Positions 20,906 through 29,965 of a DNA stretch of 64,000 nucleotides are shown here, in pieces. The stretch is from Colocasia esculenta (taxonomy: Eukaryota > Streptophyta > Magnoliopsida > Alismatales > Araceae): positions 65,846,961 to 65,910,960 of the forward strand of contig CM024760.1 in the NCBI GenBank assembly GCA_014218235.1. Reading direction: 5' to 3'. The notes under the pieces were generated by a model that had not been told where the DNA came from, made no database searches, and saw only the letters and a program-made list of their open reading frames with translations. Numbering within the stretch: position 1 is the stretch's first letter; each line of letters starts with the position of its first letter. Position numbers and translations under genes: made by a program.

Positions 20906-23900
20906 TATCACGTCCCGAGAATTACGCAGCGGATAGTAATAATTCGAAACGATATCTCGAGACATGAACAGTCGGCAAATTAGCCTCTAGCTAGCACATA
21001 CTAAGTGTTAAACAACACAACATCATCATAGGGCCCAAATGTTGAACTCAATATAATTGCATTCAAATCTCAACTTATTGTATTCAAAATGGAAACTAAT
21101 ATGGGGCTAAGACTCAATAAAAGAGAAAGTACATAATACCTCACTTCCTACTACATAAATCTATCACTCAAAGCAAACTACTATAACTAGACTCATATTT
21201 GGAACGCTCATCACTCGGACGCATTCCCATCCTCGACTAGATCTTCCTCTTGAACTTCATAGCCACCTAGATTGGGTAAAAGTAGGGGATGAGCAAACTA
21301 GCCCAGTAGGATTTATATCTCAATGTGAGGGCAATGATATAAGTGATTAGCAATTTAGAACTAGGTAAGCACGAAGAATGTCATGATATGCATGTATGAA
21401 TAAAACTCGTTAAAACATGATACATGAAACAAGCTAGATAGAGAATCATGATAGAATGAGATCTAGAAGGATATAACAAGATAGAACTAGCAATAGATCA
21501 CTTTGTACAAGCACATAAGATTTCACTTGATGTCAAGAACGCAAGATATCAGTAATTGCATTAAATGCAGGATGGCTATATCACGCAAGCAAGCAAGCAC
21601 GCATGAGCACGATCATGTAACACTAATCAGGCATGTAGATACTAATGTACACCAAGAAAAGATCCATGAAGAATATACACTATGACATGTGTATGTGCTT
21701 ATTGTATCTATCATTCAACAATCAAGCAAGACTCCCAGCGCAGATGCAACGTCAGTAATCATTATACCCCATGGTTAACAGTATATTGATGACTCTCCGT
21801 CATTGGGGCTAGACTGGAGCCCCTTGGACACTCGCCGTGCCCGGTCAGCATCACATGTGAAATTTTAAATGTAGATACCCACAGTCATTAATAATGGCCA
21901 GTGAGAGTTTCAAAATGTAGCATGTGTAACATCATGTTCATGATGATGATGGGAACAAGTAATAAGTAATTGTACATGATTTCATGATAATAATGGTCAA
22001 GAGATAAATTCGGCAGCATAATGGTACGATTTATACTTTAGTTTAATCTTTACATTAATGGCTTTAGTCTAGATTGTAAATCACACTCACGAGAACAAGA
22101 TGAGAAAGGAAGTGAACACTATCTCTAGGGAACTTCAATGGTACAACCAACTCGTCGGTCATGTGGGAATCCATGGTCAGAGGAGATTTACGGAGGCCTT
22201 GGAGAAAAGGTCACTAGTCTACCAATTCAGAATGACCGGTAGAGAGTTTCCAATTTCCCAAGAAAGGGATGCTTAGATGTGCAAGTGTGTAGTGATGTAC
22301 GCGTCTAAATTCACGGTCTCAAACTCGCGGAGAACACTTAACATGATGGCATGCAATGGACAATGCATTTAACTACACATGGTTTCACAAGATTTTAAGA
22401 TAATAATTATCATTTAAATCAAGCTAGAATGGTAATAAGAGTAAATCACAAGTTTCATGAATGGTCATATCCTTAAGAAAGCAATTAGAATAATATTCAT
22501 GTAATTAAGGCTTTTTAAATGGGTTAATCACTTTTAGGCCATTAAATAAACCATCATGCAATGATCAAACATAAGACATGTGAATTACACGCTAAACATC
22601 ATATTTAAATAGACCTCAGGTATAGCAATAAGTCTTGTAAAAGAAATAGGTGGGGTTTCATGAAAAATCCGAGGTCGCGACGAACCCTTGTACGGATCGT
22701 GACGGGGTCAGATCAGAACGAGACAGTGCCTTGTTAGGATCGCGACAGGCTTGTCTGATCAGGCAGGCAGTTCGCGACGGGTTCATATGAAGAAGGCCAC
22801 ATGGCTATCCGACCCGGAGGTCAGGTCGCGACGGCGGTCCGGTCGCGATCAGATCCCGACGAAATTCTTGTCGCGATCTGCCTGAGAACGCGGCCTATCG
22901 AGCCGTCGCATTCTCAGGTCCTTGGCCTGCGTCTGCCAGAGAAAGGATAGTGCTTTGGATTGCGGACCAGACTTTCCCTGTTTGGACAAAGGGTTGTTCT
23001 AAAATTTAGAATAAATTGTACAGTGCATGAAAAATAACGAAACCAGTATTAAACCAACCTAGACATGCTAGGGTGCTTCCAGTAAATCGGAATTAGAAAA
23101 CAATAATGGTTTTAATAGGTTTTAATCAAGTCCAACACAAACGTAAAACCAAGTGCAACCCGAAAACGTAGTGTCATGCAGAGACCCTCTTATCATGCTT
23201 ATAACTCTCTAACTAATGACATTTAGACAAAATGTTCAACACAAGACATGACGAGGACATCTCGTAGAATAACGTTCATGTTGTGGATTTGCTCTAATTC
23301 AGTCTCAAATCGCATGACAGTACATGACTTGGGGAAAATACTTATAACTCAAAATCTACTCATGGGAATGCGATGAAACCAGTGGGAAATGAAAGTTAAC
23401 TCGATGCTCTACACATTGGTATAGGATATGTTAAGGTTGGGCTCGAGAAAATCTACCTTCTGGGTTGAAGATGTCACGTTTTTCTAGTAAACCCGTGTTC
23501 AGACCACTTGGAGGAAAATGCTTAATACTCTGTGTATACTGCATGGAATTTAGGCATTTCACTTGGGTTAGGACGTAGACTTGACCCTCTTTCCAGGGGT
23601 ATAAGCCTTGCCAGATTTGGTTTAGGCTTGGCCTACCTTTGATCAGCTTCAAGTGGATGGTTTGTGCAGGTTGCAGCAGACGAACGGGGGAAGAAGATGT
23701 CCTTCTTGTGGTCGATCCACAGCTCCCCAGCCCCCAAGAGCTCCTCCACACGACCCCGGAAGTTTTAAACTCGTCCCTAGGGTTTGGGTGAAGAGTGTTT
23801 AAGCAACCAAGGTATTTAGGAGTCCTATCGTAACTAGGAAAGAAGGGTTGCGGGATTGGCTTGTGTCTTTCCAAAATTTGAAGATCTCTCCCTCCTTTAG

Positions 23901-24605
23901 AGAGTCTTGGCCATCAAGCAACCTCCATGGGTGGGTAGGCACGAATTTAGGGTGCCAAGAGTGCAAGATCTCTTCCCAATTCAACTCTAATTGCCTTTTT
24001 TTAATTTCAACTAATTTAAGCTACGAATTTCCATGCATTTTCTAGCTTCATTTGATTTTTGGGTCATATGTTGTCCATTGGCCCAATTATGATATTGGGT
24101 CATTAATATAAAATGTTGGAAGTCTCCCCAACATTTTTATTTAATTTATGGTTGCGTCGTATTTCCGTGTTAACGATTTTCCGACTTGTTTCCTAATTTA
24201 GATAATCGGTCACAATAACTCTTAAACCTAGCTCAAATGATTTTTATTGACACAAATCTCTTGATGGGTCATTAGAGGATATTATTTGAAGTCCGTATAT
24301 GATTTTTATTTAATTTTCTGACTCATCCAAATATGCGTGATAATGATTTTCGACTTATTCATGAATTACGATAATAAGTCGTGAAACACTTTAAGCTTGG
24401 CTAATCCGATTTTTATTGGCACAAATTTATTTGTGGAACATTTCGGAATAATGTGTGGGGTTGATTTATAATTTTTACAGATTTTTCCGATGTGTTTTAG
24501 CACATACGATAATGATTCGTATGTTTTAAATACTTTGATATTATGGAAATTATTTGTTTCCATTTATTCGAATTTTTATATAGTTAAAATTTCTGAGGTG
24601 CTACA
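20906..24605 (-). repeat. gypsy-1 5' LTR
   Basis: About 3.7 kb. It begins TATCACGTCCCGAG (TGTCACG in gypsy-3, so a G-to-A change in the terminal TG) and ends GAGGTGCTACA. Aligns with segment a plus b of the left LTR and with both gypsy-3 LTRs. No gene inside. Confidence 0.9.
22675..22918. repeat. TCGCGA array and hairpin, gypsy-1 right LTR
   Basis: TCGCGA or one-base variants start at 22675, 22697, 22718, 22740, 22772, 22826, 22843, 22854 and 22871. The first four are spaced 22, 21, 22 bp and the last four 17, 11, 17 bp. The hairpin CCTGAGAACGCG...CGCATTCTCAGG follows at 22881-22918. The segment is far richer in G+C and CpG than the rest of the LTR. Confidence 0.75.
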
Positions 24606-24639
24606 AAATTCCCATCTGGCACAGTTTCCGTGTGCGCTT

Positions 24640-24667
24640 GTCGACAGATACCTCTACATCTGTCGAC
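24640..24667. promoter_or_regulatory. GTCGAC pair in SIRE-A env leader
   Basis: Sites 24640-24645 and 24662-24667, spacing 22 bp, extended as TTGTCGACAG and CTGTCGACAA. They lie 90 bp upstream of a TATA-like box. Confidence 0.75.
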
Positions 24668-24756
24668 AACCGGCGGTAGGCCCTGTTTTGGAAGCCCAAG
24701 GGGCGTCTCTTTACGGTTGGATTTTGTGGGTCCCTGACCTTTGAAATTCTTCCCAC

Positions 24757-24766
24757 TATTTATAAG
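24757..24766 (+). promoter_or_regulatory. TATA-like box upstream of SIRE-A env-like gene
   Basis: TATTTATAAG, 90 bp after the GTCGAC pair and about 185 bp before the ancestral env start codon. The SIRE-B copy has TATAAAAGG at almost the same distances (92 and about 180 bp). Confidence 0.5.
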
Positions 24767-24945
24767 GGAACCCATGACCCTTTCCTCCCTTTCCACTTCT
24801 AAAACTCCCTCCTCCTTCCTTCTCCACCTAACCCTTCTTCTCTAGGGCGCCAGACCTAGATTCTGCCCCTCCATGTTCTTTTTTCCTCCTCGTGCTTTTC
24901 TTCTTCTTTCTGAGTTCTTCTCCACTCCGAACTCCTCACTTTCTC

Positions 24946-26197
24946 ATAGCTCCCAAGGGAAATAAACTTGCTTCCCATCGCCGTCCCATATCTCCCCAAG
25001 CCGGCGAGGGTTCCGGGGCTCCTAACGAACGCCAAATCAAGCATCGTGATGATCGACTGCCCGAGCTTGTTGTTCCCCGAGGTTTGCAACTCACCATGGT
25101 TCCAGGAACCTTCAGCAAATTCGTTCAGCCCCGCTATGTTAATTTCCTTCTTTGGGAGACATGTTCCCCAATCTGCTACCTCTTTTTGACACCCAGGGCC
25201 GGACGGTGTTTCTCTATTCTCACCTACACTACTCTCCTACTGCCGTTACAGAGTTTTTCAATAATCATGGTCTGTCTGGGGATGGGGATCTCTACACCTC
25301 TGTCAAAGGTACTCCTTTCAAGCTTACCTCCAATCTCATCAGCACTACACTTCAAATTCCTAATTCTGGGAGTGCTTCTCAGCCACCCTTCTGCATCTGA
25401 ATACTATCATCTCATCACCCTCCAACCTTATGATGCAGCTAAGAAAATGCCAAACTAAATGCCAATTCCTTTCCCCCACTGAATCGAATGATCCATCACA
25501 TCTTCACCACCCTGATTGCTCCAAAGCATGGCAGTCGGGACTCGTCACTGAGGTTCATAAATCTCTCTTTTTCTTCCTCCTCAAGTGCGAACAAATCAAC
25601 TTGCCCGCACTCATGCTTCACCTGATCTGTCAATGCTTCTACAACCCTAGGCGATCAATGCCATATGATTGCCCGATCACTTCCCTTCTTCTCTTCATTG
25701 GGATACATATTCCTAATAGTGAGCTTGTAGCCCTCAAATCTCGCAGTGCCTTTGATCTCACTGCTACCCATCGGATGGGCTATAAGCTGCTTGATGGGGT
25801 TGTCACAAGGGAACTCAAGGTTAAGGACCAGGCAACTGATGAAGATGAAGCTGATGAAGATGAAGCTAATGAAGATGAAGCTAATGAAGATGATGCTGAT
25901 GAAGACTCCCAGTCCGAGCCAATGGATGCTCAGGGAGATGAAGCTGATGTAACTGCTGATGACCAAGCGCCTGATGAGCCCTCTGTTCGAGATTTCATCT
26001 CTGCTCAAATGGCAAAAATGCAGCTCTAAATGACCACTGGTTTCGAACATCTAAATGCTCGATTGGATCATGTTGATACCAGCTTGGACGCACTGGCTGA
26101 CACCCAATTCCAGCTTTAGATAAGCCTTACCAGGCTCTCCACAGAGCTTCATGGACTTCGTCAGGCCTCTGCACCACCTGGGAATGATGATGTCTAG
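24946..26197 (+). pseudogene. env-like / putative plant transposon protein gene of SIRE-A, broken
   Basis: By alignment with SIRE-B (MAPPAKKMASC) the start codon is mutated to ATA at 24946-24948 (IAPKGNKLASHRRP). The domain then reads FSKFVQPRYVNF, SPTAVTEFFNNHG, NLISTTLQIPN, YYHLITLQPYD, INLPALMLHLICQCF, RSMPYDCPITS, in at least three frames. An acidic repeat (DEADEDEANEDE, 25840-25906) and a short coiled coil (ARLDHVDTSLDALAD) lead to TAG at 26195-26197. About 417 codons, close to SIRE-B. Same family as the copia-1 env-like domain. No membrane anchor seen at the C-terminus. Confidence 0.75.
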
Positions 26198-26420
26198 AGC
26201 GTCTAGGCATCAGTTATCTAGTGTTTATTTTGCTTAGGACATGGTCTTGTCACTGTTATCTTAGTTTGCTATCACAATCATGTTTTTTCCTCCCTTGCAC
26301 TTCTTTTGTCATGTCATGAGTCACTTTTGTAACTGTGTGCAATGAATGCTCAATCAATGGAATTCACAGTTCTTTGCTTAAGTTCTACTCATGTGTACAT
26401 GAATTGTCTTTTTGGATGTT

Positions 26421-26488
26421 GCCAAAAGGGGGAGAAACATCACTTATGCATAACTTGAAAATTTTGTCATCATCAAAAAGGGGGAGAA
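26421..26488 (+). promoter_or_regulatory. two polypurine tracts of SIRE-A
   Basis: CCAAAAGGGGGAGAA at 26422-26436 and CATCATCAAAAAGGGGGAGA at 26468-26487, the latter directly before TGTTGGG of the LTR. Confidence 0.8.
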
Positions 26489-27711
26489 TGTTGGGTTTAC
26501 ATGTGTTATGTTTGTTTTTGATGATGCACAATCCAAATTGATGTTATGAGCATAATTGAAACATGATCAAGCAAAGGATAATTAAGAAAGAACATCTTAA
26601 GTGATTGTCTAAATGTTCTTTATATGTTCTTTATATCTCACTAACAATGCTCTTAAATGTAGGTGTGAGTGTAGGCAAGACAATGTACTAAATTCCAGAG
26701 CCAAAACTCAAGAAAGTCACATTCAACAAGTGCATGTCGACAGACCCACAAGTCCCTATCGACAGCTACACACAGGGAGATCAGACAAGTTTCAGGACAA
26801 GTGTACTTGTCGACAGATCCAAATCGCCTGTCGACAGATACACAGAAAATTGTTTCCCGCAAGGCCAGTCTTCTAGATTTTGCATAACTGTCAGCACCTA
26901 TCGACAGATGCATAGTTTACTGTTGACAGATGAAGAGAAGATCTCAGTTCCGCGATTTGCATATGTTTCCTATATGGGTGTTTCCTTCTACCACGACTCT
27001 CCATACTTAAACACCCATAGATAAGGAACGTTTTGAAGAGATTTTCATACAGAAAGCAGCCACCATATCAAACCCTAGCAAAATCTCAAGAGAAAAGTCT
27101 CTCCCTACTGTTCTGCTTCAGCACTCCATCCAGAACAAAGAAGAACAATCTTCTAAACGAAGTTGAAGCCGGTTCGTCTGTGATTCAAGCTTCTCCATCA
27201 ACTGATACCTGTCAAGACGAAGTTTGAAGCACATTTGGAGGACCATCTTGAAGAGTTCCATCTTAGGATTTGATTCTACAACTCTGAACTCTTCTCTGTC
27301 TCCGATTTTCATACTCGGTGTGTGTGTTGGTGTGTTAAGTGTCTCTTGTGCATGATTCACGTGGGTCATGTTGTTCTGATCGTAGTGGTTTGAACTCACT
27401 CATTAGCAGTCCTTCTGCGTGTGTGTGTGGACGGTGGACGTAGGATACACAAGTTGTGTACTCCGAACCACCTTAAATCTTCGTGTCCTATGGTTTGCAC
27501 ATTTTCACGATAGATGGTTGGTAGGCACGCTGATTCTACACACGTTAGATAGGCTATTCATGTTCTGCTCACAACAAGCATACTAATTGCAAGTCGAACT
27601 AATCCTGAATCTAGTTAAGATTTCAACAAGTTTGTGTTTCCATTAAAAATAAGGCAATAGTGGTTCTAGTTTACAGTAATCTATTCAACCCCCCCCCCTT
27701 CTAGATTACCA
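26489..27711 (+). repeat. SIRE-A 3' LTR
   Basis: Starts TGTTGGGTTTACATG and ends CTTCTAGATTACCA, 1223 bp. The end matches the reverse complement of the SIRE-B LTR border (TGGTAATCTAGAAGGGGGG). It contains a CTGTCGACAG-type array and the conserved block at 27420-27510. Confidence 0.82.
26736..26927. repeat. GTCGAC-type array, SIRE-A LTR
   Basis: Site starts: 26736 (GTCGAC), 26758 (ATCGAC), 26809 and 26830 (GTCGAC), 26900 (ATCGAC), 26922 (GTTGAC). Pair spacings 22, 21, 22 bp. Flanks make CTGTCGACAG rather than the GTGTCGACAC of copia-1. A TATATGG lies at about 26971. Confidence 0.75.
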
Positions 27712-27713
27712 TA

Positions 27714-28388
27714 TTATATAATCCGGATATCTTCCATTTCCTTTATTAAGAACTTCCCTTTGATACAGTCGGTGAAGTCCGTAGCATCTTCCAGTAGCTG
27801 AGCTTTCTTCACCATCTCGGCGTAGGTCTGGATGTCGAGTGGTGCTAGTTGGGTAATGTAGTGCAGCTTAAGGCCGTTAATAAATCGCTTAGCCTTCATT
27901 CTCTCCGTGTTCACCAGGTGTTCAGCATACCTACTCAGTCTAGAGAATTGGGCCTCATACTCAGCCACTATCAGGCTCCTCTGGTTAAGAGCAGTAAATT
28001 CTGTAGCCTTCCTTTCTTGCACACACTGGGAGAAGTATTTGGAATTGAAGGCTTCTTTGAATTCGGCCCAAGTGAACTGACCATTTGCTCGAGTCGATTC
28101 CACAGACTCCTACCAAGCGCGGGCGTCCTTTTCAAGTTCAAAGGTGGCTAGTAGCAGCTTATCCCCCCCTGCGCATTGCATGACACGGAAGATTCTTTCC
28201 GTTTCTTTTAGCCAGTGTTCTGCTTCATCCGGATCCGTGGATCCACTGAACCTGGGTGGGTTCAGACTTCAGAAGTTACGATGCAGGTCACCTGCACCAC
28301 GATTGCCACCTCCTTGGGTAGCTTGCACATTTGCGCGCGTCAGTTCTTGGATTTGCATGCCCCTCATTTGAGCACGTTTAGCAGTCAT
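27714..28388 (-). pseudogene. gypsy-2 gag, N-terminal part, truncated by SIRE-A
   Basis: The start is ATG 28388-28386 (MTAKRAQMRGMQIQELTRAN). Then GAGDLHRNF, an in-frame TGA (CGA to TGA type), LNPPRFSGSTDPDEAEHW, LLATFELEKDARAWWESV, FNSKYFSQCVQERKATEF, VAEYEAQFSRLSRYAEHLV, LAPLDIQTYAEMVKKAQLLE. This is the chromovirus-type gag capsid region. The zinc knuckles are missing because SIRE-A cuts the gene at 27712. About 225 codons remain. Confidence 0.8.
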
Positions 28389-28567
28389 CTTTGTTGCTTA
28401 GTTCCTACAAAAATAACTTATTGTCATGATATTGATGTGAAATTTAATTTGTGTGTGTGTGAGTTTATTTTAGCTAGTTACCCTTGGCTCTAACCACAAC
28501 TTACATAGATAGGATAATTGACTTTAGTCGAGGCTGGTGAAGCTAGATCATCCTATACTTAAGAACA

Positions 28568-28589
28568 ACCTAGGATCTGATTACAAAAA
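28568..28589 (-). promoter_or_regulatory. degraded primer binding site of gypsy-2
   Basis: Next to the LTR the minus strand reads TTTTTGTAATCAGATCC. It differs from a TGGTATCAGAGCC-type site by several changes but is in the expected place. Confidence 0.45.
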
Positions 28590-28670
28590 TGTCACACCCC
28601 GACACAGAATATCGGAACGCGACAAGCTCTTGTACAGGCCGCAATGACCTCATCGGTTCAGGCAGACAGA

Positions 28671-28800
28671 TCGCGACGATAGGTCCCGTCACGATCAGAT
28701 CGCGACAGAAGGCACTATCGCGACAACCCGTTAGATATGGCAACAGATCGCGACGACAGGCCCTGTCACGACCAGGTCGTGACAGAAGGTGCTATCGCGA
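28671..28800. repeat. TCGCGA array, gypsy-2 LTR
   Basis: TCGCGA, TCACGA or TCGTGA start at 28671, 28689, 28700, 28718, 28748, 28766, 28777 and 28795: spacings 18, 11, 18, then 30, then 18, 11, 18 bp. Two copies of the same four-site block lie in tandem with 77 bp period. Confidence 0.8.
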
Positions 28801-28803
28801 CGG

Positions 28804-28843
28804 CCCTGTGAACGCGGCCTATCGGGCTGTCGCGTTCACAGGG
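28804..28843. repeat. perfect 13 bp hairpin, gypsy-2 LTR
   Basis: CCCTGTGAACGCG and CGCGTTCACAGGG are perfect inverted repeats around a 14 nt loop. The corresponding gypsy-1 stem has GAGAA/TTCTC where this has GTGAA/TTCAC, i.e. a change on both sides that keeps pairing. Confidence 0.8.
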
Positions 28844-29965
28844 TCTGCGTCTGAGTCCAACAGGGAAAGGACATTGCATTGGATTGCGGGCTAGATTTAC
28901 CCTATTTGACACAGGGTGATTCAGAAAATCGTAACTAATTACACAAGCGATGAAAAGTCATGAAACCAATTGTGAATTGATCTAGACATGTATGGGTACT
29001 TACAATAAATAGGAATTGGAAAAAAAAACTATTTCGACATGCTTTGGTCATATGTATTCATGAAGAACATGGGACAGTACACAGATGAGATCAATGAATT
29101 AATTCACAAGATAGGGAGAATGAAAATTAGGGCTTTTAGGGGCAAATGATGCCTAACATCCATCAGTTCTTTTAGTAAAAATCTCATGACATGAGGACAA
29201 GTATGCATGAAGATATGAATTTAAGAAGAGGATTCAGGGTCATGAAGTTCACAGGACTTTGAAAATTTAGAACAAAATATTTGCTCGATGGAAAAATATG
29301 AGACAAGAAGGCTTCGATTCCTGAGGTTTAGATCAACCTACAGACAAAATTAATTAGTTTTGCTCGTGAGAATGCCTACCTTTGGTCGATTTCCTCTTCT
29401 AGGGCTAGAACTTGAAGAACGAGGTTGATGGCTTGAGAGCTCCCTCCCACGAGTTTTCCTCCTCCTTGGCCTCTCTTCCTGGTCCAGAAACCCTTGGCAA
29501 CGAGCCAGGGCCAGCCATGGAGGTTTAAGAGAGTATTTATGTCTCTTGTATTTCTATTTCCTAATAGGACTCTAATTCCTATTAAATTTCAGGATTTCCT
29601 ATTTCCTCTCCCCTTTCTAAGCATGAGAACTTCTAATTTGGGTTAGGTTGGGACCCAAATTCATGGCCAACCTATTAGGGCAGGTTTAGGAATCCAAATG
29701 CAACTCAAATTAGCTAATTAATGCATTAAATACCCCTTTTCTATTTAAGTAATAATTTAATTACGAATTTAAGGTATTTTCCTATTATTCTTCTTTTAAA
29801 AATCTCTATTTTGGCCCACTAATTTCTAATGGGTCTATTTAACAAAGCTCATTACTTCTTTTCATTTAATGGGTTTTATTTAATTATCTTTTATTTGATT
29901 TTTCTAATTGCTTTTATTTTTATTATTATTAAAATTTTCTTTCTCGAAAAATCCAGGTTGCTACA

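Larger units (their letters stand above)
1..24605 (-). mobile_element. gypsy-1: Ty3/gypsy chromovirus-type retrotransposon, truncated by window edge, containing copia-1
   Basis: The element lies on the minus strand. Its 3' LTR is 1-77 plus 13146-16198, its interior 16199-20905 and its 5' LTR 20906-24605 (about 3.7 kb). The interior has a purine tract next to the 3' LTR, a Met-tRNA-like primer site next to the 5' LTR, and gag, protease, reverse transcriptase, RNase H, integrase and a C-terminal chromodomain in that order. Long LTRs, gag-pol in one frame and the chromodomain resemble the Tekay/Del clade of chromoviruses. Every domain is broken by at least one stop or frameshift. The right end (GTGCTACA) abuts the env leader of SIRE-A, so gypsy-1 inserted into that element. 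The left end and target duplication are outside the window. Confidence 0.85.
24606..27711 (+). mobile_element. SIRE-A: 3' portion of a Sirevirus-like element (env-like gene and 3' LTR), split by gypsy-1
   Basis: Plus strand. The segment starts at the gypsy-1 border inside the env leader, then holds a GTCGAC pair, TATA-like box, env-like gene, two polypurine tracts and a TG...CA LTR. The same order in SIRE-B (minus strand, 45870-49034) is clearly homologous. Its 5' part lies left of the window beyond gypsy-1. Its right end adjoins gag of gypsy-2, so SIRE-A inserted there. Confidence 0.8.
27712..29965 (-). mobile_element. gypsy-2: Ty3/gypsy fragment (5' LTR and start of gag), interrupted by SIRE-A
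   Basis: Minus strand. The 5' LTR 28590-29965 is followed inward by a degraded primer site and gag, which stops at the SIRE-A border 27711/27712. The remainder would lie left of SIRE-A, outside the window. Gag resembles gypsy-1 (LNPPRFSGSTDPDEAEHW) but LTR length and sequence are different, so it is a separate family of the same lineage. Confidence 0.82.
28590..29965 (-). repeat. gypsy-2 5' LTR
   Basis: TGTCACACCCCGACAC ... CCAGGTTGCTACA, 1376 bp. The ends match the TGTCACG...GTGCTACA style of gypsy-1. Contains a TCGCGA array and hairpin at 28671-28843; the remainder is AT-rich without genes. Confidence 0.82.

Noticed and set aside
24892..24945. Hydrophobic N-terminus (MLFFFFLSSSP) of the SIRE-A ORF as a signal peptide
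   Set aside because: Alignment with SIRE-B puts the real start at 24946, where ATG has become ATA. The hydrophobic residues are translated 5' leader.
27712..27716. TTATA after SIRE-A or CTATA before SIRE-B (45865-45869) as target duplications
   Set aside because: The opposite ends of both elements are missing, so no second copy can be compared.
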